From contig NZ_JAKXMK010000019.1 in NCBI RefSeq assembly GCF_022524485.1, positions 1 through 64,000 of the forward strand: DNA of 64,000 bases, written 5' to 3'. This stretch comes from Pseudonocardia alaniniphila. GTDB taxonomy: Bacteria > Actinomycetota > Actinomycetes > Mycobacteriales > Pseudonocardiaceae. The position numbers and the translations under genes are program-made. The notes under the pieces were generated by a model. The model was given only the letters and a program-made list of their open reading frames with translations, was not told the DNA's origin and ran no database searches. The stretch's first letter is position 1; every line of letters begins with the position of its first letter. Of this stretch, positions 8,839 through 17,685 are shown one piece after another.

Positions 8839-10098
8839 TCACTCCGGCTCGGCGGGCAGCCTGCCGTTCAGGTGGTCGTCGTAGGCGGCGAGGTCGAGGA
8901 ACCCGTGGCCGCTGTAGTTGAAGAGGATCACCCGCTCCTCACCCGCCTCCTTCGCGGCCAGCGCCTCATCGATCGTGGCCCGGATGGCGTGGGCACACTC
9001 CGGAGCCGGGATACGCCCCTCCAGCCGGGCGAACTGCACGGCCGCGTCGAACACCGGGCCCTGCGGATAGGCGACCGCCGCCATGCGTCCGTCGCGGACG
9101 AGCGCGGAGACCAACGGCGAGTCGCCGTGGTAGCGCAGCCCACCGGCGTGGATGGACGGTGGCACGAAGTCGTGGCCGAGGGTGTACATCGGCATCAGCG
9201 GGGTGAGGCCCGCCGTATCGCCGAAGTCGTAGTCGAATCGTCCCTTGGTGAGCGTCGGGCACGAGGCCGGTTCGACGGCGAGCAGCCGCACGCCGGCGTC
9301 GGGCACGAACGGAAACGCGATTCCGCCCAGGTTCGACCCGCCCCCGCAGGAGGCGATCACCACGTCGGGCAGCCGCTCCCCCGCGAGCTCCAGCTGCTCC
9401 CTGGCCTCCAGGCCGATCACGGTCTGGTGCAGCAGCACGTGGTTGAGCACCGAACCCAGCGCGTAGTGGGTGTCGTCGCGGCCGACGCAGTCACGCACGG
9501 CGTCGGAGATCGCCGCGCCCAGCGAGCCCGGATGGCCGGGCTCGCCCACCGGGGACGCGACGACAGCACCACCCCACGTCTCCATGGCAACGCGCCGGTA
9601 GGGCTTCTGCTCATAGGACGCGCGCACCATGTAGACCTGCAGGTCCAGGTCGAACTGGGCGCAGGCGAACGCGAGCGCGGTGCCCCACTGCCCGGCACCG
9701 GTCTCGGTGGTCAGCCGCGCGATGCCCTCCTTCGCGTTGTAGAACGCCTGCGGGACGGCGGTGTTCGGCTTGTGGCTCCCCGCGGGCGACACCGACTCGT
9801 CCTTGAAGTAGATCCGGGCCGGCGTGCCCAAGGCCTCCTCCAAGCGCACCGCGCGTTGCAGGGGCGTGGGCCGCCACAACCGGAGGATGTCGAGCACCTC
9901 GCCGGGCACGTCGATCCACGGCTCCGCCGACACCTCCTGGCCGATCAGCGCCATCGGGAAGAGCGGCGCGAGATCGTCCGGACCGACCGGCTCCCGCGTC
10001 ACGGGATGCAACGGCGGTTGCGGCGGCGCCGGGAGGTGTGGGACGACGTTGAACCACGCGTCAGGGATCCGGTCGGGGGGCAACGTCCACCGCGTCAT
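8839..10098 (-). CDS. trpB2: Tryptophan synthase beta chain, TrpB2 type
   Basis: PLP enzyme of the second TrpB subfamily, which condenses indole (or a related nucleophile) with serine or O-phosphoserine and usually does not pair with TrpA in the canonical way. The 419-residue length, the extended N-terminus, lysine K110 in SPAGSHKPNTAV, the glutamate E132 in TETGAGQWG and the phosphate loop GGGSN (252-256) all fit TrpB2 (the GAGQWG and GSHKPN variants separate it from TrpB1). No trpA or other trp gene lies nearby. A TAGCCT box 8 bases before the ATG suggests a leaderless transcript. The Lrp regulator next door is a candidate controller. Confidence 0.92.
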   Translation of the reverse strand: MTRWTLPPDRIPDAWFNVVPHLPAPPQPPLHPVTREPVGPDDLAPLFPMALIGQEVSAEPWIDVPGEVLDILRLWRPTPLQRAVRLEEALGTPARIYFKDESVSPAGSHKPNTAVPQAFYNAKEGIARLTTETGAGQWGTALAFACAQFDLDLQVYMVRASYEQKPYRRVAMETWGGAVVASPVGEPGHPGSLGAAISDAVRDCVGRDDTHYALGSVLNHVLLHQTVIGLEAREQLELAGERLPDVVIASCGGGSNLGGIAFPFVPDAGVRLLAVEPASCPTLTKGRFDYDFGDTAGLTPLMPMYTLGHDFVPPSIHAGGLRYHGDSPLVSALVRDGRMAAVAYPQGPVFDAAVQFARLEGRIPAPECAHAIRATIDEALAAKEAGEERVILFNYSGHGFLDLAAYDDHLNGRLPAEPE

Positions 10099-10106
10099 GC
10101 CGTCCG

Positions 10107-10112
10107 AGGCTA
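10107..10112 (-). promoter_or_regulatory. Candidate -10 box of trpB2 (leaderless)
   Basis: TAGCCT on the minus strand fits TANNNT and ends 8 bases before the trpB2 ATG; no Shine-Dalgarno intervenes. The whole divergent gap to the lipoprotein gene is only 75 bases. Confidence 0.45.
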
Positions 10113-10173
10113 GCGACGACCGCCAGGGGACGGCGCTGCCGCCACGCCGGATGCGGCATGGGAAGGTTCGGGG

Positions 10174-10731
10174 ATGGCGGACGAACGACGAAGCCTATGG
10201 GCGGTGCTCACCCACACCCTGCCTGTACTGGCCGCTGCAGCGCTGCTCGCCGGCTGCACCGGCACCTCAACGCCGGCACCGCCCGATGCGCTGCCACCGG
10301 CACCGCCGCCCGCTTCGCCCGCCGCGTGTGTGCTGGACACCGCGAGGTTCGCCGCCACCACCGGCCTGACCTGGACTCCCGACGCCACCACGGCCAGCGA
10401 CACCCGGTGCGTGTACGACCCGTCCGGAGCCGCGGCGGCCGGCAGCGCCGGTGACGGGCCTGCGTTCGTCGCCGTCGACGTCGCGCCGGCCGGTGCAGCG
10501 GACCCGAGCGACACCCTCGACTCGGTGGCCGGGCTGTGCGAGGACAACTCGCGGGCGGACGTGACGGCCGGCGGAGGCGGCTTCGTCTGCCGGTTCCAGG
10601 GTGGCAGCGTGTTCGGTGCCACCCTGCGCGGCGACCGGCTCGTCACCCTCGCGGCATCTGCGGTGCCGCTCGGCACCACCGCGGCGCGCCTCGTGACGGC
10701 GTTCGGTGAACAGCTCGGGGCCCTCCGGTGA
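10174..10731 (+). CDS. Putative secreted lipoprotein (DUF3558-like)
   Basis: A 185-residue protein with a lipoprotein signal: hydrophobic segment LPVLAAAALLAGC with lipobox LAGC, then a proline-rich linker rich in APP, then a small domain beginning CVLDTARFAATTGLTW with paired cysteines (CVLD, RCVYD, LCEDN, FVCRF). That pattern resembles the DUF3558 family of actinobacterial envelope lipoproteins. Probably anchored on the outer face of the membrane. Role unknown; no operon partner. Confidence 0.75.
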   Translation: MADERRSLWAVLTHTLPVLAAAALLAGCTGTSTPAPPDALPPAPPPASPAACVLDTARFAATTGLTWTPDATTASDTRCVYDPSGAAAAGSAGDGPAFVAVDVAPAGAADPSDTLDSVAGLCEDNSRADVTAGGGGFVCRFQGGSVFGATLRGDRLVTLAASAVPLGTTAARLVTAFGEQLGALR

Positions 10732-10757
10732 CCCCGGACCCCTGCAGCGCCGGCCGG

Positions 10758-11099
10758 CTACAGCTCGCGCGACGCCCGCAGCCTGCCGAGTGCTTCCTCG
10801 AGGATCGCGGCACCGTCGGCGTCGCTGCGCCGCTCCTTGACGTACGCGAGGTGCGTCTTGTACGGCTCCGTGCGCGGCGGCGCGGGCGGGTTCTCACCGT
10901 CGCGACCCGCGGGGAGCCCGCAGCGCGGGCAATCCCAGGACTCGGGAATGTCGGCCTCGGAAGCGAAGGACGGGGTGGTGATGTGCCCGTTCGAGCAGAA
11001 GTACGAGATGCGCGACCGCGGTGCGGTCTCTCCCCGCTCCGACTCACCCATCGGACCGGCACCCACGCGGGTGCCCCGGATCGCGTTGCCGCCAGCCAT
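10758..11099 (-). CDS. rbpA: RNA polymerase-binding protein RbpA
   Basis: Actinobacterial factor that binds the principal sigma factor and RNA polymerase and stabilises the open complex. The N-terminal tail AIRGTRVGAG, the zinc-ribbon-like core with CSNGH and CPRCG, and the C-terminal PYKTHLAYVKERRS sigma-interaction helix match RbpA. Two ATGs are six bases apart; AGGAGGT abuts the first (11105) and lies six bases before the second (11099), so the second is chosen (113 residues). It follows secG with a 12-base gap and may be co-transcribed. Confidence 0.92.
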   Translation of the reverse strand: MAGGNAIRGTRVGAGPMGESERGETAPRSRISYFCSNGHITTPSFASEADIPESWDCPRCGLPAGRDGENPPAPPRTEPYKTHLAYVKERRSDADGAAILEEALGRLRASREL

Positions 11100-11111
11100 G
11101 GCCATACCTCC

Positions 11112-11348
11112 TCAGACCCCGAGCTTCACGAGTAGACCGGTGCCGATGATGGCGATCACCCAGATCGCGCCCACGAACAAGGTGAGCCGGTCGAGGTTCT
11201 TCTCCACCACGCTCGACCCGGAGAGGCTGGACTGCACGCCACCGCCGAACAGGCTCGACAGGCCGCCTCCGCGGCCGCGGTGCAGCAGGATCAGCAACAC
11301 CAGCACCACGCTGGAGAGGATCAGCACGATCTGAAGGGCGAGTTGCAT
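11112..11348 (-). CDS. secG: Preprotein translocase subunit SecG
   Basis: A 78-residue integral membrane protein of the Sec translocon. Two hydrophobic helices (QIVLILSSVVLVLLILLH and FVGAIWVIAIIGTGLLV) flank the glycine-rich GRGGGLSSLFGG loop typical of SecG. The ATG giving MQLALQIVL is preferred over an upstream in-frame start at 11396 because the upstream stretch is not hydrophobic and family members begin here. Located after tpiA as in many actinobacteria. Confidence 0.93.
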   Translation of the reverse strand: MQLALQIVLILSSVVLVLLILLHRGRGGGLSSLFGGGVQSSLSGSSVVEKNLDRLTLFVGAIWVIAIIGTGLLVKLGV

Positions 11349-11516
11349 CCCATCCTCATTCTTGTCGGGCGGAACGCCGGGTACGGCGCATCCCACCGCT
11401 CGGGAACCGAGGGTACCCGGCCCTGATCCGCAGGTCGTCGCGGGTCACACCGTCTGTCGGCTGTGGCCGGGCCCCACCGCTCAACGCTCACCGGAAACCG
11501 GCGGGCGCCGATGATC

Positions 11517-12335
11517 TCACGGCAGCGGGCCGCCGGCCGCGATAGCGCACAGCTGCGCGAACTCTTCGGCATCGAGACTCGCGCCACCCACGAGCGCGCC
11601 GTCCACATCGGGCGCGGCCACGAGCTCACCGACGTTCTTCGACTTCACCGAGCCGCCGTAGAGCACCCGCACGCTCGTGGCGATCGCCTGGCCGTACTTC
11701 GCCGCCACCGTCTCCCGGATGGACGCGCAGACCTCCTGGGCGTCGGCCGCACTCGCGACCCGGCCGGTGCCGATCGCCCACACCGGCTCGTAGGCGATCA
11801 CGAGCGTCTGGGCGTGCTGGCTCTCCACCTTCTCCAGGGCCGCCGTGACCTGGCGGGTGCAGTGGGCGACGTGGTCGCCCTGTTCGCGCACCTCGAGCCC
11901 CTCCCCCACGCACAGGATCGGGACGATGCCGTTACGCACCGCGGCACGCACCTTGGCGTTGACGAGCGCATCGTCCTCGCCGTGGATCTGCCGCCGCTCC
12001 GAGTGCCCGACGACGGCGTACCGGCAGCCCAGCTTCGCGAGCATCTGCCCGGACACGTCGCCGGTGTAGGCCCCCGACTCGTGCGGGGAGAGGTCCTGCG
12101 CGCCGTGCACCATCAGCAGCTTGTCGCCGTCGATCAGCGTCTGGACACTTCGGATGTCGGTGAAGGGCGGCAGCACCGCCACCTCGACCTTGTCGTAGTA
12201 CTTCTCCGGAAGCGCGAACGCCAGCTTCTGCACCAGCGCGATCGCCTCGAGGTGGTTGCAGTGCATCTTCCAGTTGCCGGCGATGAGCGGCTTGCGCCCG
12301 GCACCGGCGGAGCGATCGTCGATGCTTCGTGCCAT
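11517..12335 (-). CDS. tpiA: Triosephosphate isomerase
   Basis: Interconverts dihydroxyacetone phosphate and glyceraldehyde 3-phosphate. 272 residues, TIM barrel with the substrate lysine in AGNWKMHC, histidine in VVGHSERR and catalytic glutamate in IAYEPVWAIGTG; the phosphate loop is LYGGSV. The ATG immediately follows the pgk TAG (no gap), so expression is coupled to pgk. Confidence 0.97.
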   Translation of the reverse strand: MARSIDDRSAGAGRKPLIAGNWKMHCNHLEAIALVQKLAFALPEKYYDKVEVAVLPPFTDIRSVQTLIDGDKLLMVHGAQDLSPHESGAYTGDVSGQMLAKLGCRYAVVGHSERRQIHGEDDALVNAKVRAAVRNGIVPILCVGEGLEVREQGDHVAHCTRQVTAALEKVESQHAQTLVIAYEPVWAIGTGRVASAADAQEVCASIRETVAAKYGQAIATSVRVLYGGSVKSKNVGELVAAPDVDGALVGGASLDAEEFAQLCAIAAGGPLP

Positions 12336-13537
12336 CTACTGCTCCAGTACTGCGAGCCCGGGGAGGGACTTGCCCTCCAGGTACTCCAGCGACGCCCCGC
12401 CGCCGGTCGAGATGTGGGAGAACCCGTCCTCGGGCAGACCGAGCGCCCGCACGGCGGCGGCGGAGTCGCCACCACCGACCACGCTGAACGCCCCGTCGGA
12501 CGACGAGGCGTCGAGGATCGCCTGCGCGACCCCCCGCGTGCCCTCGGCGAACGGCGCGAGCTCGAACACGCCCATGGGCCCGTTCCAGAACACGGTGGCC
12601 GCTCCGTCGAGGACCTCGCGGAACGCCGAGACCGAGTCAGGGCCGATGTCGAGGCCCTTCCAGTCGTCGGGGATCGCCTCGGCGGCGACGGTGCGCGTGT
12701 TCGCCTCGGCCGAGAAGTCGTCGGCCACCACGACGTCCGTGGGCAGGACGATCTTGCCGGACTCGAGGAGCTTGCGGCAGGTGCCGATCTGGTCGCGCTC
12801 CAGCAGCGAGTCGCCCACGCCGTAGCCGTGAGCGGCCAGGAACGTGTAGCACATCCCGCCGCCGACCAGCAGTGCGTCGACCTTCGGCAGCAGCGCCTCG
12901 ATCACCGCGAGCTTGTCGGAGACCTTGGAACCGCCGAGCACCACCACGTACGGACGCTTCGGCGTCTCGGTGAGCCTGCGCAGTACCTCGACCTCCGCGA
13001 GCACGAGGTCGCCGGCGAACGACGGGAGGTCGAGCGCCACGTCGTACACCGAGGCCTGCTTGCGGTGCACCACGCCGAACCCGTCGGACACGAAGACGCC
13101 CTCGGGCCCCGCCAGCGCGGCGAGCTCGCGGGCCAGCGCGGCACGCTCGTCGTCGTTCTTCGACGTCTCCCGCGGGTCGAACCGGATGTTCTCCAGAAGC
13201 GCGACGCCCCCTTCGGGGAGTGCGTCGACGGTGAACCGGGCCTCGTCGCCGAGGTCGGCCAGCGGCACCTGCACGCCGAGGAGCTCGCCGAGCCGCTCGG
13301 CGACCGGTCCCAGGGAGAGCGCCTGGTCGAACGCCCCCTTCGGACGTCCGAGGTGCGCGACCACCACCACGCGGGTGCCGGTGTCACGCAGGCGCGCCAA
13401 GGTGGGGACCGACGCCCGGATGCGGCCGTCGTCGGTGATCTTCGAACCGTCGAGGGGCACGTTCAGGTCGGCGCGGACGAGCACCCGGCGGCCGAACAGA
13501 TCCTCGTCCAGCTCAGCGACGAGGTCGTCCAGGGTCT

Positions 13538-13541
<4 letters not shown>
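12336..13541 (-). CDS. pgk: Phosphoglycerate kinase
   Basis: ATP-forming step of lower glycolysis. 401 residues with the N-terminal RADLNVPLDGSKI, the hinge FWNGPMGVFE and the nucleotide loop GGGDSAAAVR. The GTG at 13541 overlaps the gap TGA by four bases (GTGA) and gives the family N-terminus; an open frame to 13595 lies inside gap and is not used. Confidence 0.97.
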
Positions 13542-14554
<1,013 letters not shown>

Positions 14555-14673
14555 GTGCGCGCCTCCTCCAGTAATGCCTGCTCGACCAGGTCAACCCTAT
14601 CGTCCGGATCGCTGCCGGGCGGGCCTAGGGGCTTTATCGATTCACTTACCGGGCTGTCGATCACACTTCGCAC

Positions 14674-14699
14674 CCCGGGTGACGACCTCGTCACCCGGG
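14674..14699 (-). terminator. Stem-loop downstream of whiA
   Basis: CCCGGGTGAC pairs perfectly with GTCACCCGGG across a six-base loop. It lies 28 bases past the whiA stop and before the gap promoter region; there is no long T run, as is common for actinobacterial terminators. Confidence 0.65.
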
Positions 14700-14727
14700 C
14701 GCCATCGGCCGGCTCTGCCCGGTGGGC

Positions 14728-15711
14728 TCAGGCCTCTTCCAACATGTCGGCCGTGACAGCCGACTCGGTGTCGGGGATGCCCAGGTCGGCCGCGCGCTTG
14801 TCGGCCATGTGCAGGAGCCTGCGGATGCGCCCGGCCACGGCGTCCTTGGTCATCGGCGGGTCGGCCAGCTGGCCCAGCTCCTCCAGCGACGCCTGCGTGT
14901 GCTCCGCCCGCAGCCTGCCCGCGGCGAGGAGGTGCTGCGGCACGTCGTCGCCGAGGATCTCCAACGCGCGCGCCACCCTGGCCGCGGCCGCGACCGCTGC
15001 CCTGGCCGAACGGCGCAGGTTGGCGTCGTCGAAGTTGGCGAGGCGGTTGGCAGTGGCGCGGACCTCGCGGCGCATCCGCCGCTCCTCCCAGGCCATCACG
15101 CTCTCGTGGGCGCCCATGCGCGTGAGCAGGGCACCGATCGCGTCGCCGTCGCGGACCACGACGCGGTCGGCACCGCGGACCTCCCGCCACTTCGCGGTGA
15201 CCCCGAGCCGGCGCGCGGCACCGACCAGGGCCATGGCCGCCTCCTGCCCGGGGCAGGTGACCTCGAGGGCGGAGCTGCGTCCGGGCTCGGTGAGCGAACC
15301 GTGCGCGAGGAACGCCCCGCGCCACGCCGCTTCCGCATCGCACAGGCCACCGGAGACGACGGGGGGCGGCAACCCACGCACGGGGCGGCCGCGAGCGTCC
15401 AGCAGACCGGTCTGGCGGGCCAGCCCCTCGCCGTCGCGCACCACGCGCAGCACGTACCGCGCGCCGCGGCGCAGGCCGCCCGCAGTGATCACGTGCGCCT
15501 CGCAGGTGTGCCCGTAGAGCTCGTGGATCTCACGGCGCAGCCTGCGCGCCACCGAGCCGGTGTCGACCTCGGCCTCGACGACGACCCGGCCACCGACGAT
15601 GTGCAGGCCACCGGCGAACCGCAGCAGAGCCGCCACCTCCGCCCGGCGGCAGCACGGCTTCGTGACGACGAGCCTGCTCAGCTCGTCCTTGACCGACGCG
15701 GTCATCGCCAT
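14728..15711 (-). CDS. whiA: Sporulation/cell-division regulator WhiA
   Basis: DNA-binding protein combining a degenerate LAGLIDADG homing-endonuclease fold with a C-terminal helix-turn-helix; in Streptomyces it controls sporulation septation with WhiB. The 327-residue product begins MAMTASVKDELSRL, has the conserved CCRRAEVAALLRF and ends in an HTH region with PPMTKDAVAGRIRRLL. The ATG at 15711 is chosen for its GGAGGTCC ribosome site; about 45 residues of open frame upstream have no family character. Follows yvcK after 43 bases. Confidence 0.95.
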   Translation of the reverse strand: MAMTASVKDELSRLVVTKPCCRRAEVAALLRFAGGLHIVGGRVVVEAEVDTGSVARRLRREIHELYGHTCEAHVITAGGLRRGARYVLRVVRDGEGLARQTGLLDARGRPVRGLPPPVVSGGLCDAEAAWRGAFLAHGSLTEPGRSSALEVTCPGQEAAMALVGAARRLGVTAKWREVRGADRVVVRDGDAIGALLTRMGAHESVMAWEERRMRREVRATANRLANFDDANLRRSARAAVAAAARVARALEILGDDVPQHLLAAGRLRAEHTQASLEELGQLADPPMTKDAVAGRIRRLLHMADKRAADLGIPDTESAVTADMLEEA

Positions 15712-15754
15712 GTGGACCTCCTGGCGGGATGGGGCACGGGAGCGCAAACCACGT

Positions 15755-16801
15755 TCACGTTCTCCTCCTCTCGGCGGCGTCCGCTGCCGACGGCACGCGC
15801 ACCGCATCGGGCGAGGCCGGTAACGACTCGAGCTCGGCCAGCACGGCACCGAGCGCGGATGCGAGCGACACGGGGTCGTGGCGCGGCACCGTCGGGTCGG
15901 CGGCGGCGACCGGGGCCAGGTGGACCCGACCGCCCGGGGAGAGCATCACCGCCGCCGCCCGGTACAACCGTTCAGGAACCGGCACCGCGGCGACGTCGGC
16001 GATCACCGCGTCGACCCGCAGCGCCGGGGCGTGCTGGGAGAGTACGGCCAGGTGCTGTTCGGGCGAGAACCCGGCGGTCTCTCCGGGCTCGGGAGCCAGG
16101 TTGAGCACGATGACACGGCGCGCCCTGCTCGTGATGACGGCGTCGCGCAGCTCGGGCACCAGCAGGTGCGGAAGCACGCTGGTGAACCACGATCCCGGCC
16201 CCAGAAGCAGCACGTCAGCGGTGCGTACGGCCTCGACCGCCTCGGGGCACGCACGTGGTCGTTCCGGGCGCAACCACACCCGCCGGACCCGCCCCGGCGT
16301 GGACGCCACGGCCACCTGGCCGCGGATGCGGTGCGGCTGAGCGGGCTGCACGCCGAGGCCCGTGACCTCGGCCTCGATGTCGAGCGGCTCACAGCTCATC
16401 GGCAGCACCCTGCCCCGCAGCCCGAGCAGCGCGCCCACCTCGTCGAGGGCGGCCACCGGGTCGCCGAGGACGTCCATGAGACCGGCCAGCAGGAGGTTGC
16501 CCACCGCGTGCCCGGCGAGCGCGCCGGTGCCACCGAAACGGTGCTGGACGAGATCCGCCCAGCGGTTCGGGGCACCGTCCTCCGCCGCGAGGGCGGTGAG
16601 TGCCATCCGCAGATCGCCGGGCGGCAGGAGGCCGAGCTCGCGGCGCAGCCGCCCCGAGGACCCGCCGTCGTCGGCCACGGTGACGACCGCGGTGACGTTG
16701 TCCGCCACGCCGCCCATGTCGGCGAGGCGCCGCAGCGCGGACAAGGTGGCGTGCAGCCCGTGACCCCCACCGAGTGCCACAGCCGCCGGTCCGGCGCTCA
16801 C
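15755..16801 (-). CDS. yvcK: YvcK/CofD-like UDP-sugar-binding protein
   Basis: Gluconeogenesis factor family (CofD fold), required for normal cell-wall growth on gluconeogenic substrates in other Gram-positives. 348 residues, beginning VALGGGHGLHATLSALRRL (glycine-rich nucleotide motif), then VVTVADDGGSSGRLR and GGTGALAGHAVGNLLLAG. Its GTG overlaps the rapZ TGA by four bases. The uvrC-rapZ-yvcK-whiA order is conserved across actinobacteria and Firmicutes. Confidence 0.95.
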   Translation of the reverse strand: MSAGPAAVALGGGHGLHATLSALRRLADMGGVADNVTAVVTVADDGGSSGRLRRELGLLPPGDLRMALTALAAEDGAPNRWADLVQHRFGGTGALAGHAVGNLLLAGLMDVLGDPVAALDEVGALLGLRGRVLPMSCEPLDIEAEVTGLGVQPAQPHRIRGQVAVASTPGRVRRVWLRPERPRACPEAVEAVRTADVLLLGPGSWFTSVLPHLLVPELRDAVITSRARRVIVLNLAPEPGETAGFSPEQHLAVLSQHAPALRVDAVIADVAAVPVPERLYRAAAVMLSPGGRVHLAPVAAADPTVPRHDPVSLASALGAVLAELESLPASPDAVRVPSAADAAERRRT

Positions 16802-17685
16802 TCGCGCCCCAGGTCGCGATGGGCGACGTTCACCGTGACGCCCTCGGCGCCCTCCAGCCTGCGGGCGAGCTCCTCGCTGATCGCCACGCTGCGGTGCTTG
16901 CCGCCCGTGCAGCCGACCGAGACCGTCAGGTAGCGCTTGCCCTCACGGCGGTACCCGGCCCCGACGAGGCGAAGCAGCTCGAGGTAGCGGGTGATGAACT
17001 CGTCGGCGCCGTCCTGGCTCAGTACGTAATCGCGGACCGGCTCGTCCCGGCCCGTCTGGTCGCGCAGTTCCGGGATCCAGAACGGGTTGGGCAGGAACCG
17101 GACGTCAACCACCAGGTCGGAGTCCATCGGCAGACCGTACTTGTAGCCGAACGACACCAAAGTGACACGTGTGACCTGCGCAGACTCCGAACCGAACGCT
17201 CTTTCGAGTGTCGCGCGCAACTGCGGTACGGCCACGGTGGAGGTGTCGACGACGAGGTCGGCGTTCTCCCGCAGCGGTCGCAACAGCTCGCGCTCGGCGG
17301 TGATCCCGTCGACGAGCCTGCCGTCGCCCTGCAACGGATGGCTGCGGCGCACCTGCTCGAACCGGCGCACGAGCACCGCATCGGACGCTTCGAGGAACAG
17401 CAGTCGCGGCTTGTATCCGCGAGCATCGAGATCCTTGATCACGGCGCCGAGGTCGGCGGTGAACGCACGGCTGCGGACGTCCATGACCACCGCGATCCGC
17501 GTGATCTCGCCGCGCGCCCGCGCGCCGAGGTCGACCATCGTGGCGATCAGCTCGGGCGGCAGGTTGTCGACCACGAACCAGCCGAGATCCTCGAGCACCT
17601 TGGCCGCGGTGCTGCGCCCCGCTCCGGAGAGCCCGCTGACCAGCGCGACCTCGATGCCGCCAGGCGCAGGCGATGGTGACGTCAT
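16798..17685 (-). CDS. rapZ: RapZ-family nucleotide-binding protein
   Basis: P-loop protein related to the RNase adapter RapZ. 295 residues; the Walker A-like loop reads SGLSGAGRSTAAK, with arginine at the usual lysine position, a variant I recall as common in actinobacterial members. DNLPPELI and the C-terminal GCTGGKHRSVAISEELARRL are family hallmarks. The ATG overlaps the uvrC TGA by four bases (ATGA). In actinobacteria the RNA target is not established. Confidence 0.94.
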   Translation of the reverse strand: MTSPSPAPGGIEVALVSGLSGAGRSTAAKVLEDLGWFVVDNLPPELIATMVDLGARARGEITRIAVVMDVRSRAFTADLGAVIKDLDARGYKPRLLFLEASDAVLVRRFEQVRRSHPLQGDGRLVDGITAERELLRPLRENADLVVDTSTVAVPQLRATLERAFGSESAQVTRVTLVSFGYKYGLPMDSDLVVDVRFLPNPFWIPELRDQTGRDEPVRDYVLSQDGADEFITRYLELLRLVGAGYRREGKRYLTVSVGCTGGKHRSVAISEELARRLEGAEGVTVNVAHRDLGRE